From Zygosaccharomyces rouxii (Eukaryota; Ascomycota; Saccharomycetes; Saccharomycetales; Saccharomycetaceae), in the NCBI RefSeq assembly GCF_000026365.1, contig NC_012995.1, forward strand, positions 126,501 to 190,500: DNA of 64,000 nucleotides. The letters run 5' to 3'. A model generated the notes under the pieces. The model did no database searches, was not told the origin of the DNA, and saw only the letters and a program-made list of their open reading frames with translations. This document shows positions 55,171-64,000 of the stretch, one piece after another. The first letter of the stretch is position 1. The number at the start of each line of letters is the position of its first letter. The translations under genes were made by a program, and so were the position numbers.

Positions 55171-56841
55171 ATGAGTAGCTCAGAAGGTGAAGCTATCATT
55201 GTTGATAAAAATGCGTTGTTAAGACACGAAAGGCAACTCTTAAAGCAGTTGGTTCTCATATCATCAGAAGATGAGCTCCTACAGGGACCCCTTGATCAAT
55301 TCCCTTTAAAACAGATTGATATTCCTGATTATACTGGTGAAAAGAAACGAGATGAATTGAATTTAGACTACGTTATGATAAAACACGATTTGCAAGGTGA
55401 GAAACGAATTTCTGGACAGGGACAATTGTACGATGGTAGAACGTGGTTGTTTAACACCTTTAGGTTTGGTGGTAATAGCAAGGAATCTAATCATTGGTTT
55501 GTTCTCGTTAGTGACTTAATGAAATCCTTACTCTACGAAGGTGACGAAGAATCTTTTATCAAGGAGTATAGTGAATTATTACCATTGGAAGCCAATGAGC
55601 AACAACGGGCCTTTTTGAAGGAGAGGAAGCTTTTGAATCATGATACATCGTCGCAGCAACCGATAAGGTTCTATACAACAAGATCTGTTTTTGTTCGATT
55701 TGGAGCTGCTGTCATACTTGGCGGTCTAAGAGTCTTTGATGATTATTGGGAAAGTTTAGCAAGAGAAAAAAATTTGACACCTCATCATAGAGTTTTCAAA
55801 CTTGATAAAAAATTGTTGACCATTTTGCAGAAACTGAAACCTTCTTTATTCATGAGATTAAATTCTAGTAACGAGAATGAGGACGACGACCTTGATAATC
55901 GTCCATGGAATGGAGAGTTGTTTGAAACCCCATATCCCACAATCACAGAACAGGCTTCTGCAGAGATTAGAGATGAATATGGTAGACAGTTTGCTGAGGG
56001 ACAACATACTGGGGCAGTGGTTCCTGGTCAGAGTATCAATGGATCGCTGGAGCTAAGTAGTCAATTCAAGCTACCGAAATACCATAGTAAGAATTCTTTC
56101 CAACAGGCAGCTCAATCAAATGCATTAGATGTAGCAATCGGTGGTTCACCAGAGACCCCCGTTAACCATGCAGGTTCTCACTTATCTTCTTCTGTCTCTA
56201 ATATGGAAGTATACACTTCATCCGGACCGCCAACATCTACCAAATCTGGAGGTAAACGACTATTGAGTAATATCATGGACACGAACATTTCTAGTGCAAA
56301 GGGTAAAAAATCCGAAGAACACGAATTAATCAGTGCTGGTAATGGATTAGTCCCCACAAACGTTCATTTAAACGTTAACGGTTGGAAGTTCGAAACTTTG
56401 CCGTTGCGTATCCTTGGAAACGAGCCTGAATTTTCCGCCAGAGGTCTGCCATTTTATGAAAAGGACAAGATATTGGATAGACTAAAAAAATTATCACCTA
56501 ACCAAATCAAAGAACTAGAACATTTGCATGATTCAGTAACTCTTAATAAAGGTTTGCAAAGCGTTCGGAAAATTAGATCGAAAAAATGGACCAAATATTG
56601 GCAGTATAAAGCTGGATTACCAGTAGGAATTCTTAAACATGATGTTGAAAAGTCAAGAGACAGGTATTTGAGGGATGTTCTAAATCAAAAGACCTCTAAC
56701 ACTATTTATAACGATGCTACCCTAATCGACGAGGTACAAATTACAAGCAGAGCACCTAATGCCAATTTCTTCAACAATTCTAACATTAAGGGATTTAAGC
56801 CCCCATATGCACCTCCGGTACGAAAAGAACATAAAAAGTAA
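55171..56841 (+). CDS. SWP82: SWI/SNF complex subunit Swp82 (RSC7/Npl6 family)
   Basis: A 556-residue RSC7/Swp82-family protein, subunit of the SWI/SNF chromatin remodeller in S. cerevisiae (YFL049W, about 623 aa); its paralogue Npl6 works in RSC. Seen: a short N-terminus, then the conserved domain (about residues 15-225) with RHERQLLKQLVL, GRTWLFNTFRF, ARSVFVRFGA-like TRSVFVRFGAAVILGG and DDYWESLA. The C-terminal half is low complexity and ends in a basic tail. The frame opens eight codons upstream with a TTG, but the first ATG is at 55171. The position next to EMP47 and RGD2 supports SWP82 over NPL6. Confidence 0.88.
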   Translation: MSSSEGEAIIVDKNALLRHERQLLKQLVLISSEDELLQGPLDQFPLKQIDIPDYTGEKKRDELNLDYVMIKHDLQGEKRISGQGQLYDGRTWLFNTFRFGGNSKESNHWFVLVSDLMKSLLYEGDEESFIKEYSELLPLEANEQQRAFLKERKLLNHDTSSQQPIRFYTTRSVFVRFGAAVILGGLRVFDDYWESLAREKNLTPHHRVFKLDKKLLTILQKLKPSLFMRLNSSNENEDDDLDNRPWNGELFETPYPTITEQASAEIRDEYGRQFAEGQHTGAVVPGQSINGSLELSSQFKLPKYHSKNSFQQAAQSNALDVAIGGSPETPVNHAGSHLSSSVSNMEVYTSSGPPTSTKSGGKRLLSNIMDTNISSAKGKKSEEHELISAGNGLVPTNVHLNVNGWKFETLPLRILGNEPEFSARGLPFYEKDKILDRLKKLSPNQIKELEHLHDSVTLNKGLQSVRKIRSKKWTKYWQYKAGLPVGILKHDVEKSRDRYLRDVLNQKTSNTIYNDATLIDEVQITSRAPNANFFNNSNIKGFKPPYAPPVRKEHKK

Positions 56842-57014
56842 ACTATTATGTATGTGTATTTTATAAATGATAATTTTTTTCTTTTTTAAAGAATTGGCGA
56901 ATCTAAGACACGTATATTTATGTATAGGTAATTGTGGATAATAATCTCACCCTACGTGTTTTTTTTTCTAGAGTCTTTCCATTTGCTGAAAGTCTATCTA
57001 ATTTTCCCCCGACC

Positions 57015-58280
57015 TCATAGCAATTTAGTCTTGACAATCTCTTGTCTAATTCTAAAAGTGTAGTAAGCCATAATTAGCATGATCACCATGAGTGGTAATA
57101 ACCAAACTGCCAATTTACTTGCTATTTCATCAACATGAGGACCAGCCTGACTGGATGATCTAGTTGTCTCTCTAACCTTTTCCTGTTCTCTTAACATTTT
57201 CTCCAATTTTTCATTCATCGATATAAAATCAGCAAAATTTTCACTGCCACCTTCAGAATCTTGCTTTTGCATTACCAATTGAGCCACATATTTAATCAGT
57301 TCCTCTTGAACACTTAAGATTTCGTCTAATTTCTTGTCCAATGAAACGATATCGTTGGCCAAAACTTTACCCTCAAGTCTATCCAATTTTTTGAACAAAT
57401 CGTAATTGGAAAATTTGTCACTCTGAGCATCGAAGGCTTCCTTTTCTAACAAGGTTTCTTGTCCAGTATTTTTATCAACAACTTTAGTATAGACTCTTGG
57501 TTGTGCCATCGAATGTACGTTGGGGATCAATGAATCTTGAATCACCCCATCGTAGAACTGCATCTTTAAAATTTCAAAAGATTCCGTTGTCTGTGCGTTA
57601 TCAGCAGTAACACCGATCATATAATCACCTTGAGGAAATTGAGCTTTTCTAGTTTGGAAACAAACTCTATTGTCGATCTGTAATTTCAATAAATTATCAT
57701 CTTCTCTACTGTATGTCAAACGTGCCGTTGATGGAACTGATGATTGTTGATACCCCATCAAACAAGATGCAAAACTTTTATCATAGATATCTTGTTTCTT
57801 CAGAGCAACAGATCCATCACTAAACTGTGCACTGATAGATGAACCTAATTTACCGTTATTGTCCACTAAAAGTTGTAACCCATCAAATTTCGATGGACCG
57901 TCGTAGAGCTTTTTATCATTATTTTTATAACTTGCAGGATTAACGATCCAAAATGCCAATCCACCTTCGGATTTACCTGAAAACTCCACACTTCTGAATG
58001 TCCATTCTACGGTGAATCCATTTTTCAATTTGTAGTTATTTCGTTGCCATAAAGAACCTTTAGATGCTTTGTTTGGTGTAAGGACCATACGGCCTTGTTC
58101 CAAGTTTGCATCTTCACCTACAATCCAATTAGATGGTAATTTGTTAACCGACAGCAAATCTGGTAAACTTATATCTGCATTCAACTTTTCATTATCATTT
58201 TTCGAAGATTCTGATCCATGTGCATTAACCACTGATCCAATCAATAACAGTGCATTTGACACTATGTGGGTTAACTTCAT
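57015..58280 (-). CDS. EMP47: L-type lectin cargo receptor Emp47/Emp46
   Basis: A 421-residue type I membrane protein that carries glycoproteins from ER to Golgi (S. cerevisiae Emp47, YFL048C, about 445 aa; paralogue Emp46, YLR080W). Seen: a signal peptide (residues 1-20), the L-type lectin domain (about 35-260, including EGGLAFWIVNP), a coiled-coil stalk (about 300-375), one membrane span (about 393-409), and the C-terminal KTKLL dilysine-type retrieval signal. It is the single ancestor of both paralogues; flanks come from both the YFL and YLR regions. It converges on SWP82. Confidence 0.95.
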   Translation of the reverse strand: MKLTHIVSNALLLIGSVVNAHGSESSKNDNEKLNADISLPDLLSVNKLPSNWIVGEDANLEQGRMVLTPNKASKGSLWQRNNYKLKNGFTVEWTFRSVEFSGKSEGGLAFWIVNPASYKNNDKKLYDGPSKFDGLQLLVDNNGKLGSSISAQFSDGSVALKKQDIYDKSFASCLMGYQQSSVPSTARLTYSREDDNLLKLQIDNRVCFQTRKAQFPQGDYMIGVTADNAQTTESFEILKMQFYDGVIQDSLIPNVHSMAQPRVYTKVVDKNTGQETLLEKEAFDAQSDKFSNYDLFKKLDRLEGKVLANDIVSLDKKLDEILSVQEELIKYVAQLVMQKQDSEGGSENFADFISMNEKLEKMLREQEKVRETTRSSSQAGPHVDEIASKLAVWLLPLMVIMLIMAYYTFRIRQEIVKTKLL

Positions 58281-58543
58281 CTTGCAGGAAAAAATATTAT
58301 TAGGAAGGTAGATCCAGAATCTAACAATCTATGATAAATTTACCTCCAATTGAGCTACTTTATATTCCTTTCTTCCCCCAAGAATTTAATACGTATCAGT
58401 GTTATTACTATTGCTAAGAAGATCCATTCTTTTTTTAAAGCCCTGGTGAAAAAAATCGAATCGGACTAATCGTATATAGCGATATAAACCGAAAGTATAA
58501 GCTCATCGCGGCTATATTGTCACCATAGAGTGGTTCAATCGGT
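58281..58543. promoter_or_regulatory. EMP47 promoter region
   Basis: A 263-base AT-rich spacer; no gene or recognised motif. The next gene (minus strand) ends at 58544. Confidence 0.5.
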
Positions 58544-58918
58544 TTAACAGTCCTTGCAATCGCTTCCGCATGTCTCGTTTGACCTTAGAAGTTCAGACTG
58601 ACTCGAACCGACCTTGGAATTCTTCTCATTGTGCTTACCGATGGAAACTTCATCGTGGAATAAAAGAGCCTTAACTCTCTGTTTCAAGCATTTGCTATCT
58701 GGAAATCCACCTTCTACGCTTCTGTCCCAAATGATAATTTCCTCACCATCTTCCTTCTCTTGTCCCAGTATCTTAAACTGACCTTGAGGCCCGGGAATCA
58801 ATGAAACTTCACCTAATTGATCTCCAAAAGTCTGTAAAAGCTCTTGCATATACCATGAACTCCTCAGATTCCATTTACATTTGATGCAAAACACAATACT
58901 CACCTTAGGAAAGGGCAT
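58544..58918 (-). CDS. SelW/Rdx-like thioredoxin-fold protein
   Basis: A 124-residue protein of the Rdx (selenoprotein W/T/H) family, with ordinary Cys instead of selenocysteine. The redox motif CIKC is at residues 11-14 right after the first strand (PFPKVSIVFC), and the family pattern continues with YMQELLQTFGDQLGEV and the strand/turn IIIWDRSVEGGFPDSKCLKQRVK. An additional Cys cluster closes the protein (Cys117, 121, 124). The role of the family in fungi is unclear, presumably redox control; I know of no counterpart in S. cerevisiae. It is divergent from RGD2. Confidence 0.8.
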   Translation of the reverse strand: MPFPKVSIVFCIKCKWNLRSSWYMQELLQTFGDQLGEVSLIPGPQGQFKILGQEKEDGEEIIIWDRSVEGGFPDSKCLKQRVKALLFHDEVSIGKHNEKNSKVGSSQSELLRSNETCGSDCKDC

Positions 58919-59066
58919 ATCGATTCTTGACCTTTCTCTTTCTCCCGTAGTGACTATTAGTAAATCAAGTATAAAGTTCCGAAACTTGATCTAACTTTGA
59001 TACGAACTACAAAACAACCTGTTGAAAGGCCATTAGGAAGAAGATACAGACTAAGAAGCACCTACT

Positions 59067-61226
59067 ATGCCTCTATTCGCTGATAGTTTCTGGTCTGATG
59101 ATTTGGATTCAGGGTTGAAAGTTCTCTTCGAGAAGCTTCACCAGGGATGTGGGCAATGTGATCTTTTTATACAACTGTTCGCCTCGAGAATGCAGTTTGA
59201 AGTCAACTATGGTAGACAGCTGGGTGGTATTAAACAAGGTGTAGATGACTTGGACAAGTTTGCTGATGATCCTGAAGCAACCATATTAAGTGCATTGCAC
59301 GGTATCATTGAAAACACCTCACTGGAAGGCAATCAGCATTTAATGGTAGCGTCAAATATTGAACAATTGGTATTGACACCTTTCAGTAAATGGTGTCACG
59401 ATCATAGGAAAAGGGTTGAATATTCTGAGAAAATCTTGAAGACCAACGTATCAAATTTTGATAAATCAAGAAGTTACGTCTCTAAATTGGAAAGGGAATA
59501 TTTCAATCGTTGTCGACAGTTGGAAGATTTTAAGAAGGCCAATTACGCTAATGACGACGAATTGATAAAAGCAATGGAATCACTGAAATTGTTACAGAAA
59601 TACGAGAAGGACGTGGCTAGAGAAAAAGAATATCAAAAATTCGCTACGGTGGGGAATATCGATTTTGATTATAAGAGTATGAGAGAAGTACTTCAGTTGC
59701 TACTTACCAAACTGCCTAAGTACAATTATACGGTCCCCTTTATCAACTATACTCTAGAAAATACGAATAGTGGTAGCGATATTACTCGATTTTTGTTGGA
59801 AAACATGTCGCTAAAGGATCTGGACCACGCTGAAGTATTCGGTCAAGATTTAATGAATCTGGGGTTTTTAAAATACTGTAATGGTGTGGGGAATACCTTT
59901 GTGAATTCCAAGAAATTTCAATACCAATGGAAAAGTTATTCCTACAGATTTGTAGATATACCACAATCAGCTGATGAAAACGATTCTACAGCTTTACCGT
60001 TGGAACCAAGACTTTCTGCATACATCCAGGATTTTAATTTGAATTTGCCATCGTCTGCTACCACTGACAGTGGTGAAGACACGTCTACAGGTGAAACCAC
60101 AGTGGTAGAACCAGAGACTGGAGAATCAGACAAGAACTTGTTTAAATTGATGAAGGAAGTTGAATTAGCCGATAAAAAGTACTATCGAGAATGCTTGAAG
60201 ATGGATACTCTTAGATGTTCCGTGGAAGAACTACTGGTTGATCACCTAACATTTATGGAAAGATGCGAATTGGATAGATTGAAAGCCGTTAAGAAGGCGA
60301 CTTTCGACTTCTGTGCCACGGTGAGTAACAAGATCTCCAGTTTAAAGATTAGTGTGGATAATATGATTCAGAAGGAAGATAGCATGGATCCCAACGCAGA
60401 TTTACTGCACTTCCTGATGAAATACCGCACTGGGTATTTCCAACCTCATGTCATCACGTATAATAATTATTACAACCCAGGCGCATTCCAAAATTTCGGC
60501 ATAGATTTGGAAACAAGATGTCGTCTGGATAAAAAAGTGGTTCCCTCAATAGCATCGGTCATTTTATCATACATGGACCAAGTATACCCTGAATTACCCA
60601 GCGATAAAGTGAGGATATCTGTATGGACAGCGCCAGTTAAATTGAACCTTTCACACCAATTGAGAAATCTTTTGAACAGAAGACAGTTCAAAGATGATGC
60701 TGAAATTATGGAAGTTATCAAAGAATCTAATTCTGACGCAAGCACAGTTGCAAGTGTCCTCAAAATCTACCTGTTGGAATTGCCTGAACCATTAGTTTCT
60801 GACGACATCTACGATGTACTCAAAATGCTTTATGCTAAATATACCATACATCCAACTACTGAAGAAGATTCACAGAATTCTCAAACGGAGGAAGAATTAC
60901 AAGAGATGGAATCCAACAAAATCAGAGGTCTTTACACCACACTTTCATCCTTGCCTAAACCTCATATCGCTACTTTAGATGCAATAACAACCCATTTTTG
61001 CAGATTGATCAAAATCTTGAAGATGGGTGAAAATGGCCAAGAAATAGCCTCGGAGTTTACACATTCAATTTCACAAGAATTTGCCAATTGTATCATCAAA
61101 GTACGCGTATCTGATGGTAACGATCTGGGCTACAGGATCTTTTACGATCTCTTGACGCACAAGAAGGAAATTTTTGGAGTCTTGAAAAGGCAAGGTTCAA
61201 GAGCCAAGAGCGAAAACTCTAATTAA
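59067..61226 (+). CDS. RGD2: Rho GTPase-activating protein Rgd2
   Basis: A 719-residue RhoGAP (S. cerevisiae Rgd2, YFL047W, about 714 aa) that stimulates GTP hydrolysis by Cdc42 and Rho5. Seen: an F-BAR/FCH region (residues about 1-200, from FADSFWSDDLDSGLKVLFEKL), a DEP-like middle (about 210-310), a Thr/Ser/Glu-rich linker, a helical region, and the RhoGAP domain (about 470-715) starting GIDLETRCR. The usual RhoGAP arginine-finger region is not clearly canonical here (FGIDLETRCRLDKKVVPSI). Neighbours are EMP47, the Rdx gene and SIC1. Confidence 0.92.
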   Translation: MPLFADSFWSDDLDSGLKVLFEKLHQGCGQCDLFIQLFASRMQFEVNYGRQLGGIKQGVDDLDKFADDPEATILSALHGIIENTSLEGNQHLMVASNIEQLVLTPFSKWCHDHRKRVEYSEKILKTNVSNFDKSRSYVSKLEREYFNRCRQLEDFKKANYANDDELIKAMESLKLLQKYEKDVAREKEYQKFATVGNIDFDYKSMREVLQLLLTKLPKYNYTVPFINYTLENTNSGSDITRFLLENMSLKDLDHAEVFGQDLMNLGFLKYCNGVGNTFVNSKKFQYQWKSYSYRFVDIPQSADENDSTALPLEPRLSAYIQDFNLNLPSSATTDSGEDTSTGETTVVEPETGESDKNLFKLMKEVELADKKYYRECLKMDTLRCSVEELLVDHLTFMERCELDRLKAVKKATFDFCATVSNKISSLKISVDNMIQKEDSMDPNADLLHFLMKYRTGYFQPHVITYNNYYNPGAFQNFGIDLETRCRLDKKVVPSIASVILSYMDQVYPELPSDKVRISVWTAPVKLNLSHQLRNLLNRRQFKDDAEIMEVIKESNSDASTVASVLKIYLLELPEPLVSDDIYDVLKMLYAKYTIHPTTEEDSQNSQTEEELQEMESNKIRGLYTTLSSLPKPHIATLDAITTHFCRLIKILKMGENGQEIASEFTHSISQEFANCIIKVRVSDGNDLGYRIFYDLLTHKKEIFGVLKRQGSRAKSENSN

Positions 61227-61304
61227 TCTGCATTTTAATCTTAGTTTAGATATTAATATTATCATTAGTACTATTATGATATAAATCCCCCGTAGTTACA
61301 AATT

Positions 61305-62168
61305 TCAATTCCTATTTGAACCCTCAGCTGCCTCATTTCCGGATTCCAGCTCCTGCAGCTCCTTTGCGAATAGACGTTTTGGTTTGAATGCTTCCTTTTC
61401 AGCACTTGATAATCGATGTCGTCTGGCAACCGCGCCATCCTTATTCAGATACGTTATAACATCTTCCACATCAGGATTACTTTTGAGCAGTGACTGCTTG
61501 CGTGAATTTCTAGTTTCTTCGCTAACTGGACTGGAACTTTGAAACGGATTAGTCGGCGTTACCTGCCTTATCAGACCCTCATCATCTTCATCATCATCCC
61601 CATCATAATTATCGTCATTATCACTGTTGTTGTACCATTTTTTAGCTAGTTCAAAATTCGTCAGCTTATCACTAGGTGTACCCGGTACTTGTTTCGCTTG
61701 CTTAAATGATTCGTTCTTATATTCAGTGGGCGACTCACTGGAGAATTTCCGACTCCTTGAAGATGTCGGTCTAGTTGGCGGTAACAACTCTAACTTAGAA
61801 GGAGATGGATCCTCCCCGATTTCATCCTTCGAGGACTTGGGGAACAGTACTCTACTAACTTTTTGTAATTCTTGCGGTGGGAACTGTTCATCTTGTTCCT
61901 GTTGTTCTTTCAACTCACGAAACGGCGTAAATTCTGGTGATTGGAAGCCCTTAAACGGTGACCTTTCCCTTGGTGGGAACAAGTACGGTGCTGATAATTC
62001 CTTGTGTGACTTGGTTGTCGTGGTGGAAGGTGTCACCGGACCCCTACTTTGAAGAGACCTATGTGGAGTCTCCGGAGGTGCTGATCCAGTCTCAAAATGG
62101 GGAAGTTCCCTGTCATTAACCATACTAGATCTTCTTTCCCTTGATCTGGGCGGCGTTGCGGGAGTCAT
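61305..62168 (-). CDS. SIC1: CDK inhibitor Sic1
   Basis: A 287-residue disordered inhibitor of Clb-Cdc28 (S. cerevisiae Sic1, YLR079W, about 284 aa), destroyed by multisite phosphorylation and SCF-Cdc4 at S-phase entry. Seen: MTPATPPRSR start with many SP/TP sites in the N-terminal half (for example PVTPSTT, RSPFKGFQSPEFTPF), an acidic Asp stretch, and the inhibitory segment GTPSDKLTNFELAKKWYNNS with the following PTNPFQS and PDVEDVITYLNK. The frame opens with GTG two codons earlier; the ATG at 62168 fits the yeast start. The divergent region with BOS1 holds Swi5/Ace2-type sites. Confidence 0.94.
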   Translation of the reverse strand: MTPATPPRSRERRSSMVNDRELPHFETGSAPPETPHRSLQSRGPVTPSTTTTKSHKELSAPYLFPPRERSPFKGFQSPEFTPFRELKEQQEQDEQFPPQELQKVSRVLFPKSSKDEIGEDPSPSKLELLPPTRPTSSRSRKFSSESPTEYKNESFKQAKQVPGTPSDKLTNFELAKKWYNNSDNDDNYDGDDDEDDEGLIRQVTPTNPFQSSSPVSEETRNSRKQSLLKSNPDVEDVITYLNKDGAVARRHRLSSAEKEAFKPKRLFAKELQELESGNEAAEGSNRN

Positions 62169-62699
62169 TACCACAGATATGCTTGCCGTTACTGATAGTA
62201 GAAGAACCTTCTCAAAAGCAGACTAAAAATTTAAAACAATCGCAGGAAATGCAATGGTACCACTAGAAATCAATTAGAATTTCGAAATCAAACCTTGATT
62301 CTTATAACCGACCTCTTTGAATCGATTTTTCCAAGCCAAGTGGTTTTCAGTTTCCAACCAGCCATTTTAATTTCATCGGGTTGGTGAAAAATTGTCCAAG
62401 CATTACCTTGTTTAATGATACAAAGAATTGAGGCCAAAAATCGGATTAAAATAGAACCTTCTGGTTTCTAATGACTGCGTATTCGCATTGCTGGTAATCC
62501 AATCTGAGAATAAAAATCAATCCAGCAATGCCTTTTTAGGCTACCTGTGCCTTCTCAGCATCGTAGAACCATAATCTTGTTCGATGCGATCACCGCGCTG
62601 TTACTTGTACAAGTAGTACACGTTCACTTACAATGAATTATATGCATAGATCAAAAAGAGGTCCCCAGATATCCTGAATCAGGTTGCAATTCGTTAGTA
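62169..62699. promoter_or_regulatory. Divergent promoter SIC1 / BOS1 with Swi5/Ace2 sites
   Basis: A 531-base spacer. ACCAGC occurs at 62357-62362 on the + strand and as GCTGGT at 62490-62495 (ACCAGC on the minus strand). This is the core of Swi5/Ace2 binding sites, which activate SIC1 at mitotic exit in S. cerevisiae. No gene seen. Confidence 0.65.
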
Positions 62700-63495
62700 A
62701 TGGTACGTCTCAGACATTTCAAATCGGTATCAAACCCTTATACTAACATGACTTCTCTAGAATGCTCTTTATAACCATGCCTTAAAACAGAAAAACCAGT
62801 TGACGCAGGACTTGACCAAATTCGAAAAGGATGTATATACTTCCCCCATTTCGTTGCAAGGATCGATCTCTGCCACTTTAGTTGCATTTGAAAAGACCAT
62901 ATCCCAGTATAAACAGCATTTGAACAATTACAAGGCATCCTCAGGGAAAGGTGGTGACAGTCATGATAATACAGAACTGCTAAAATATGACAGTAGAGCA
63001 GCTTCACTAACCCAGGACTATCAAATGTTTTCAGCTAAATTTAAGGAATTGAAACAACAATACCATAGTAGTGATGCCCGCAAGCAACTGTTTGCCTCTG
63101 AAGATTCGCCATTCAATGGAGATTCTGTAGTTAGCAGACGTAATGTAATGGGACAATCTTCAGGATCGCAAGCACAAGAGTTTTCAGGCAATGAAAATGA
63201 TAGCTTACCCCTGTACCATGGATTGGAAAAGGAACAATCAGCTTTCCAACGAGGTAATGCTCAATTGGAAATGATTTTAGAAATGGGGTATCAATCACTG
63301 GATGATATTGTGGAGCAAAATCAGATTTTACAAAAGATGCAAGACAAGATGACCCGTTCCTTAACTACGCTTGGTGTTTCACAGGGCACTATTAGCAATG
63401 TTAACAGGCGGCTCTTTAAGGACAAACTTATCTTTTGGATCGCATTAGTACTAATGTTCCTAGGTATGTACATGTTAGTTAAATGGTTGAGATGA
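62700..63495 (+). CDS. BOS1: SNARE protein Bos1, two exons
   Basis: ER-to-Golgi v-SNARE (Qb), partner of Sed5, Bet1 and Sec22. The coding sequence is join(62700..62702,62761..63495), 245 residues against about 244 in S. cerevisiae (YLR078C). Exon 1 is only the ATG; exon 2 begins NALYNHALKQKNQL, matching the yeast N-terminus. Seen: the conserved SPISLQGSISATL, the SNARE helix in the second half (QLEMILEMGYQSLDDIVEQN), and a C-terminal membrane anchor (LIFWIALVLMFLGMYML). Without splicing the frame would have to start at a TTG, losing the conserved start. Confidence 0.95.
62703..62760 (+). other. BOS1: BOS1 intron (58 nt)
   Basis: 5' splice site GTACGT (62703-62708), perfect branch site TACTAAC (62741-62747), 3' splice site CTAG ending at 62760. 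S. cerevisiae BOS1 also has an early intron. Confidence 0.93.
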
Positions 63496-63521
63496 GAAAA
63501 AAAATGCATAGTGTATAGACA

Positions 63522-64000
63522 TTATTTCTTCCAATATATACAAGTTGATGTTTCGCCAGCTGCTACTGATTGTTGTGGTTGTAAAAATAATTTAGTTCGG
63601 TACAATTGATCAGGTTGCAGTTGATCGCCTGGTTTCAGCAGTCCAGGTATTGGCTGAGGTCTATTCACCTTGATACGTTTACCGGTACCCAGCTGTCCTC
63701 TTTCATTAAACCCCCATACTAGAACTTGTCCATCGGCCAATTTGCACCAAATGTGGTGACCACCGCAACTCCATTCTTTGACAGGCGAATCGATGGACTT
63801 AATTGGTGCTGGTTCTGGTTGACAATTTTTGTAGTTACCATTACCCAGTTCCCCATTTAAACCGTCACCAAACGAGAAGTAGAATACATCTTTCTTGCCA
63901 TTGTCATCTGAAGTCTCCAAGGTTACAAAGGAAGTCTGAGTGGAGCAATTAATGTCCACGCATTTAAATTTGGAATCTCTACCGAAATACGAACCAAACC
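63522..64000 (-). CDS. FMP25: FMP25-like RCC1-repeat protein, N-terminus cut by window edge
   Basis: The C-terminal ~159 codons are present; the gene continues beyond the right edge. The frame is open to the edge, reading YFGRDSKFKCVDINC. It shows RCC1-type beta-propeller repeats (for example FSFGDGLNGELGNGNY, VLVWGFNERGQLGTG). S. cerevisiae Fmp25 (YLR077W) is a mitochondrial inner-membrane protein needed for assembly of respiratory complex III. It converges on BOS1 with only 26 bases between the coding ends, and its place next to BOS1 and SIC1 matches YLR077-079. Confidence 0.9.
   Translation of the reverse strand, partial: FGSYFGRDSKFKCVDINCSTQTSFVTLETSDDNGKKDVFYFSFGDGLNGELGNGNYKNCQPEPAPIKSIDSPVKEWSCGGHHIWCKLADGQVLVWGFNERGQLGTGKRIKVNRPQPIPGLLKPGDQLQPDQLYRTKLFLQPQQSVAAGETSTCIYWKK

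Noticed and set aside
1..64000. CRISPR arrays, retrotransposon LTRs, rRNA
   Set aside because: None seen; no LTR ends beside the tRNA gene, no spaced direct repeats of CRISPR type.

Overview
The window reads as nuclear DNA of a budding yeast of the Saccharomycetaceae that split off before the whole-genome duplication, most likely of the Zygosaccharomyces/Torulaspora group. The evidence is: compact genes with few, tiny introns (GTAYGT / TACTAAC / AG); standard CTG=Leu decoding in conserved proteins; yeast promoter elements (PAC, RRPE, Zap1, Met31/32-Cbf1, Yap1 and Swi5/Ace2 sites); and gene order. Several blocks interleave genes that in S. cerevisiae lie on two duplicated chromosomes: YGR208-211 with YLR043-045, YKR023-027 with YJL099-103, and YFL047-049 with YLR077-080. 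That is the signature of an unduplicated relative. Species assignment is inference.

Layout. 1-10.6 kb: ZPR1 (cut by the left edge), a YchF/Obg-like GTPase, PDC1, STU2, thioredoxin and SER2. 10.9-18.9 kb: YIP1, MSM1, POL31 (with an intron in its ninth codon), PSD2 and a small membrane protein gene. 19.4-36.5 kb: RQT4, GSM1, DBP7, RPC37, GCN3, MEF2, tRNA-Arg(ACG), GSH1, LSB6 and a CHS6/BCH2 gene. 36.5-55 kb: an accessory, gene-poor island with two odd gene fragments, a decayed dihydroxyacetone kinase, a secreted copper-only SOD-like protein, a DHA1 transporter, three tandem copies of an unrecognised gene family (two inside a 2-kb tandem duplication), a second DHA1 transporter, a ZIP zinc transporter with a Zap1 site, and a YML131W-type reductase. 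55-64 kb: SWP82, EMP47/46, a SelW/Rdx-like protein gene, RGD2, SIC1, BOS1 (first exon is only the ATG) and FMP25 (cut by the right edge).

Most conserved genes are housekeeping: fermentation (PDC1), redox and sulfur metabolism (thioredoxin, GSH1), ribosome and tRNA work (DBP7, RPC37, GCN3, RQT4), mitochondrial translation (MSM1, MEF2), secretion (YIP1, EMP47, BOS1, exomer), cell-cycle control (SIC1, STU2, POL31) and lipid synthesis (PSD2, LSB6). The island carries genes for stress, metal handling and export and holds most of the novelty.

Most interesting signals: two near-identical long palindromes upstream of PDC1; seven TTAGGG motifs upstream of ZPR1/GTPase, possibly driving an unseen ncRNA; the three-gene unknown family, one copy ending in Cys-Cys-Cys; the copper-only SOD beside a dead DAK gene; and an ACGGAAA cluster upstream of the first DHA1 transporter.
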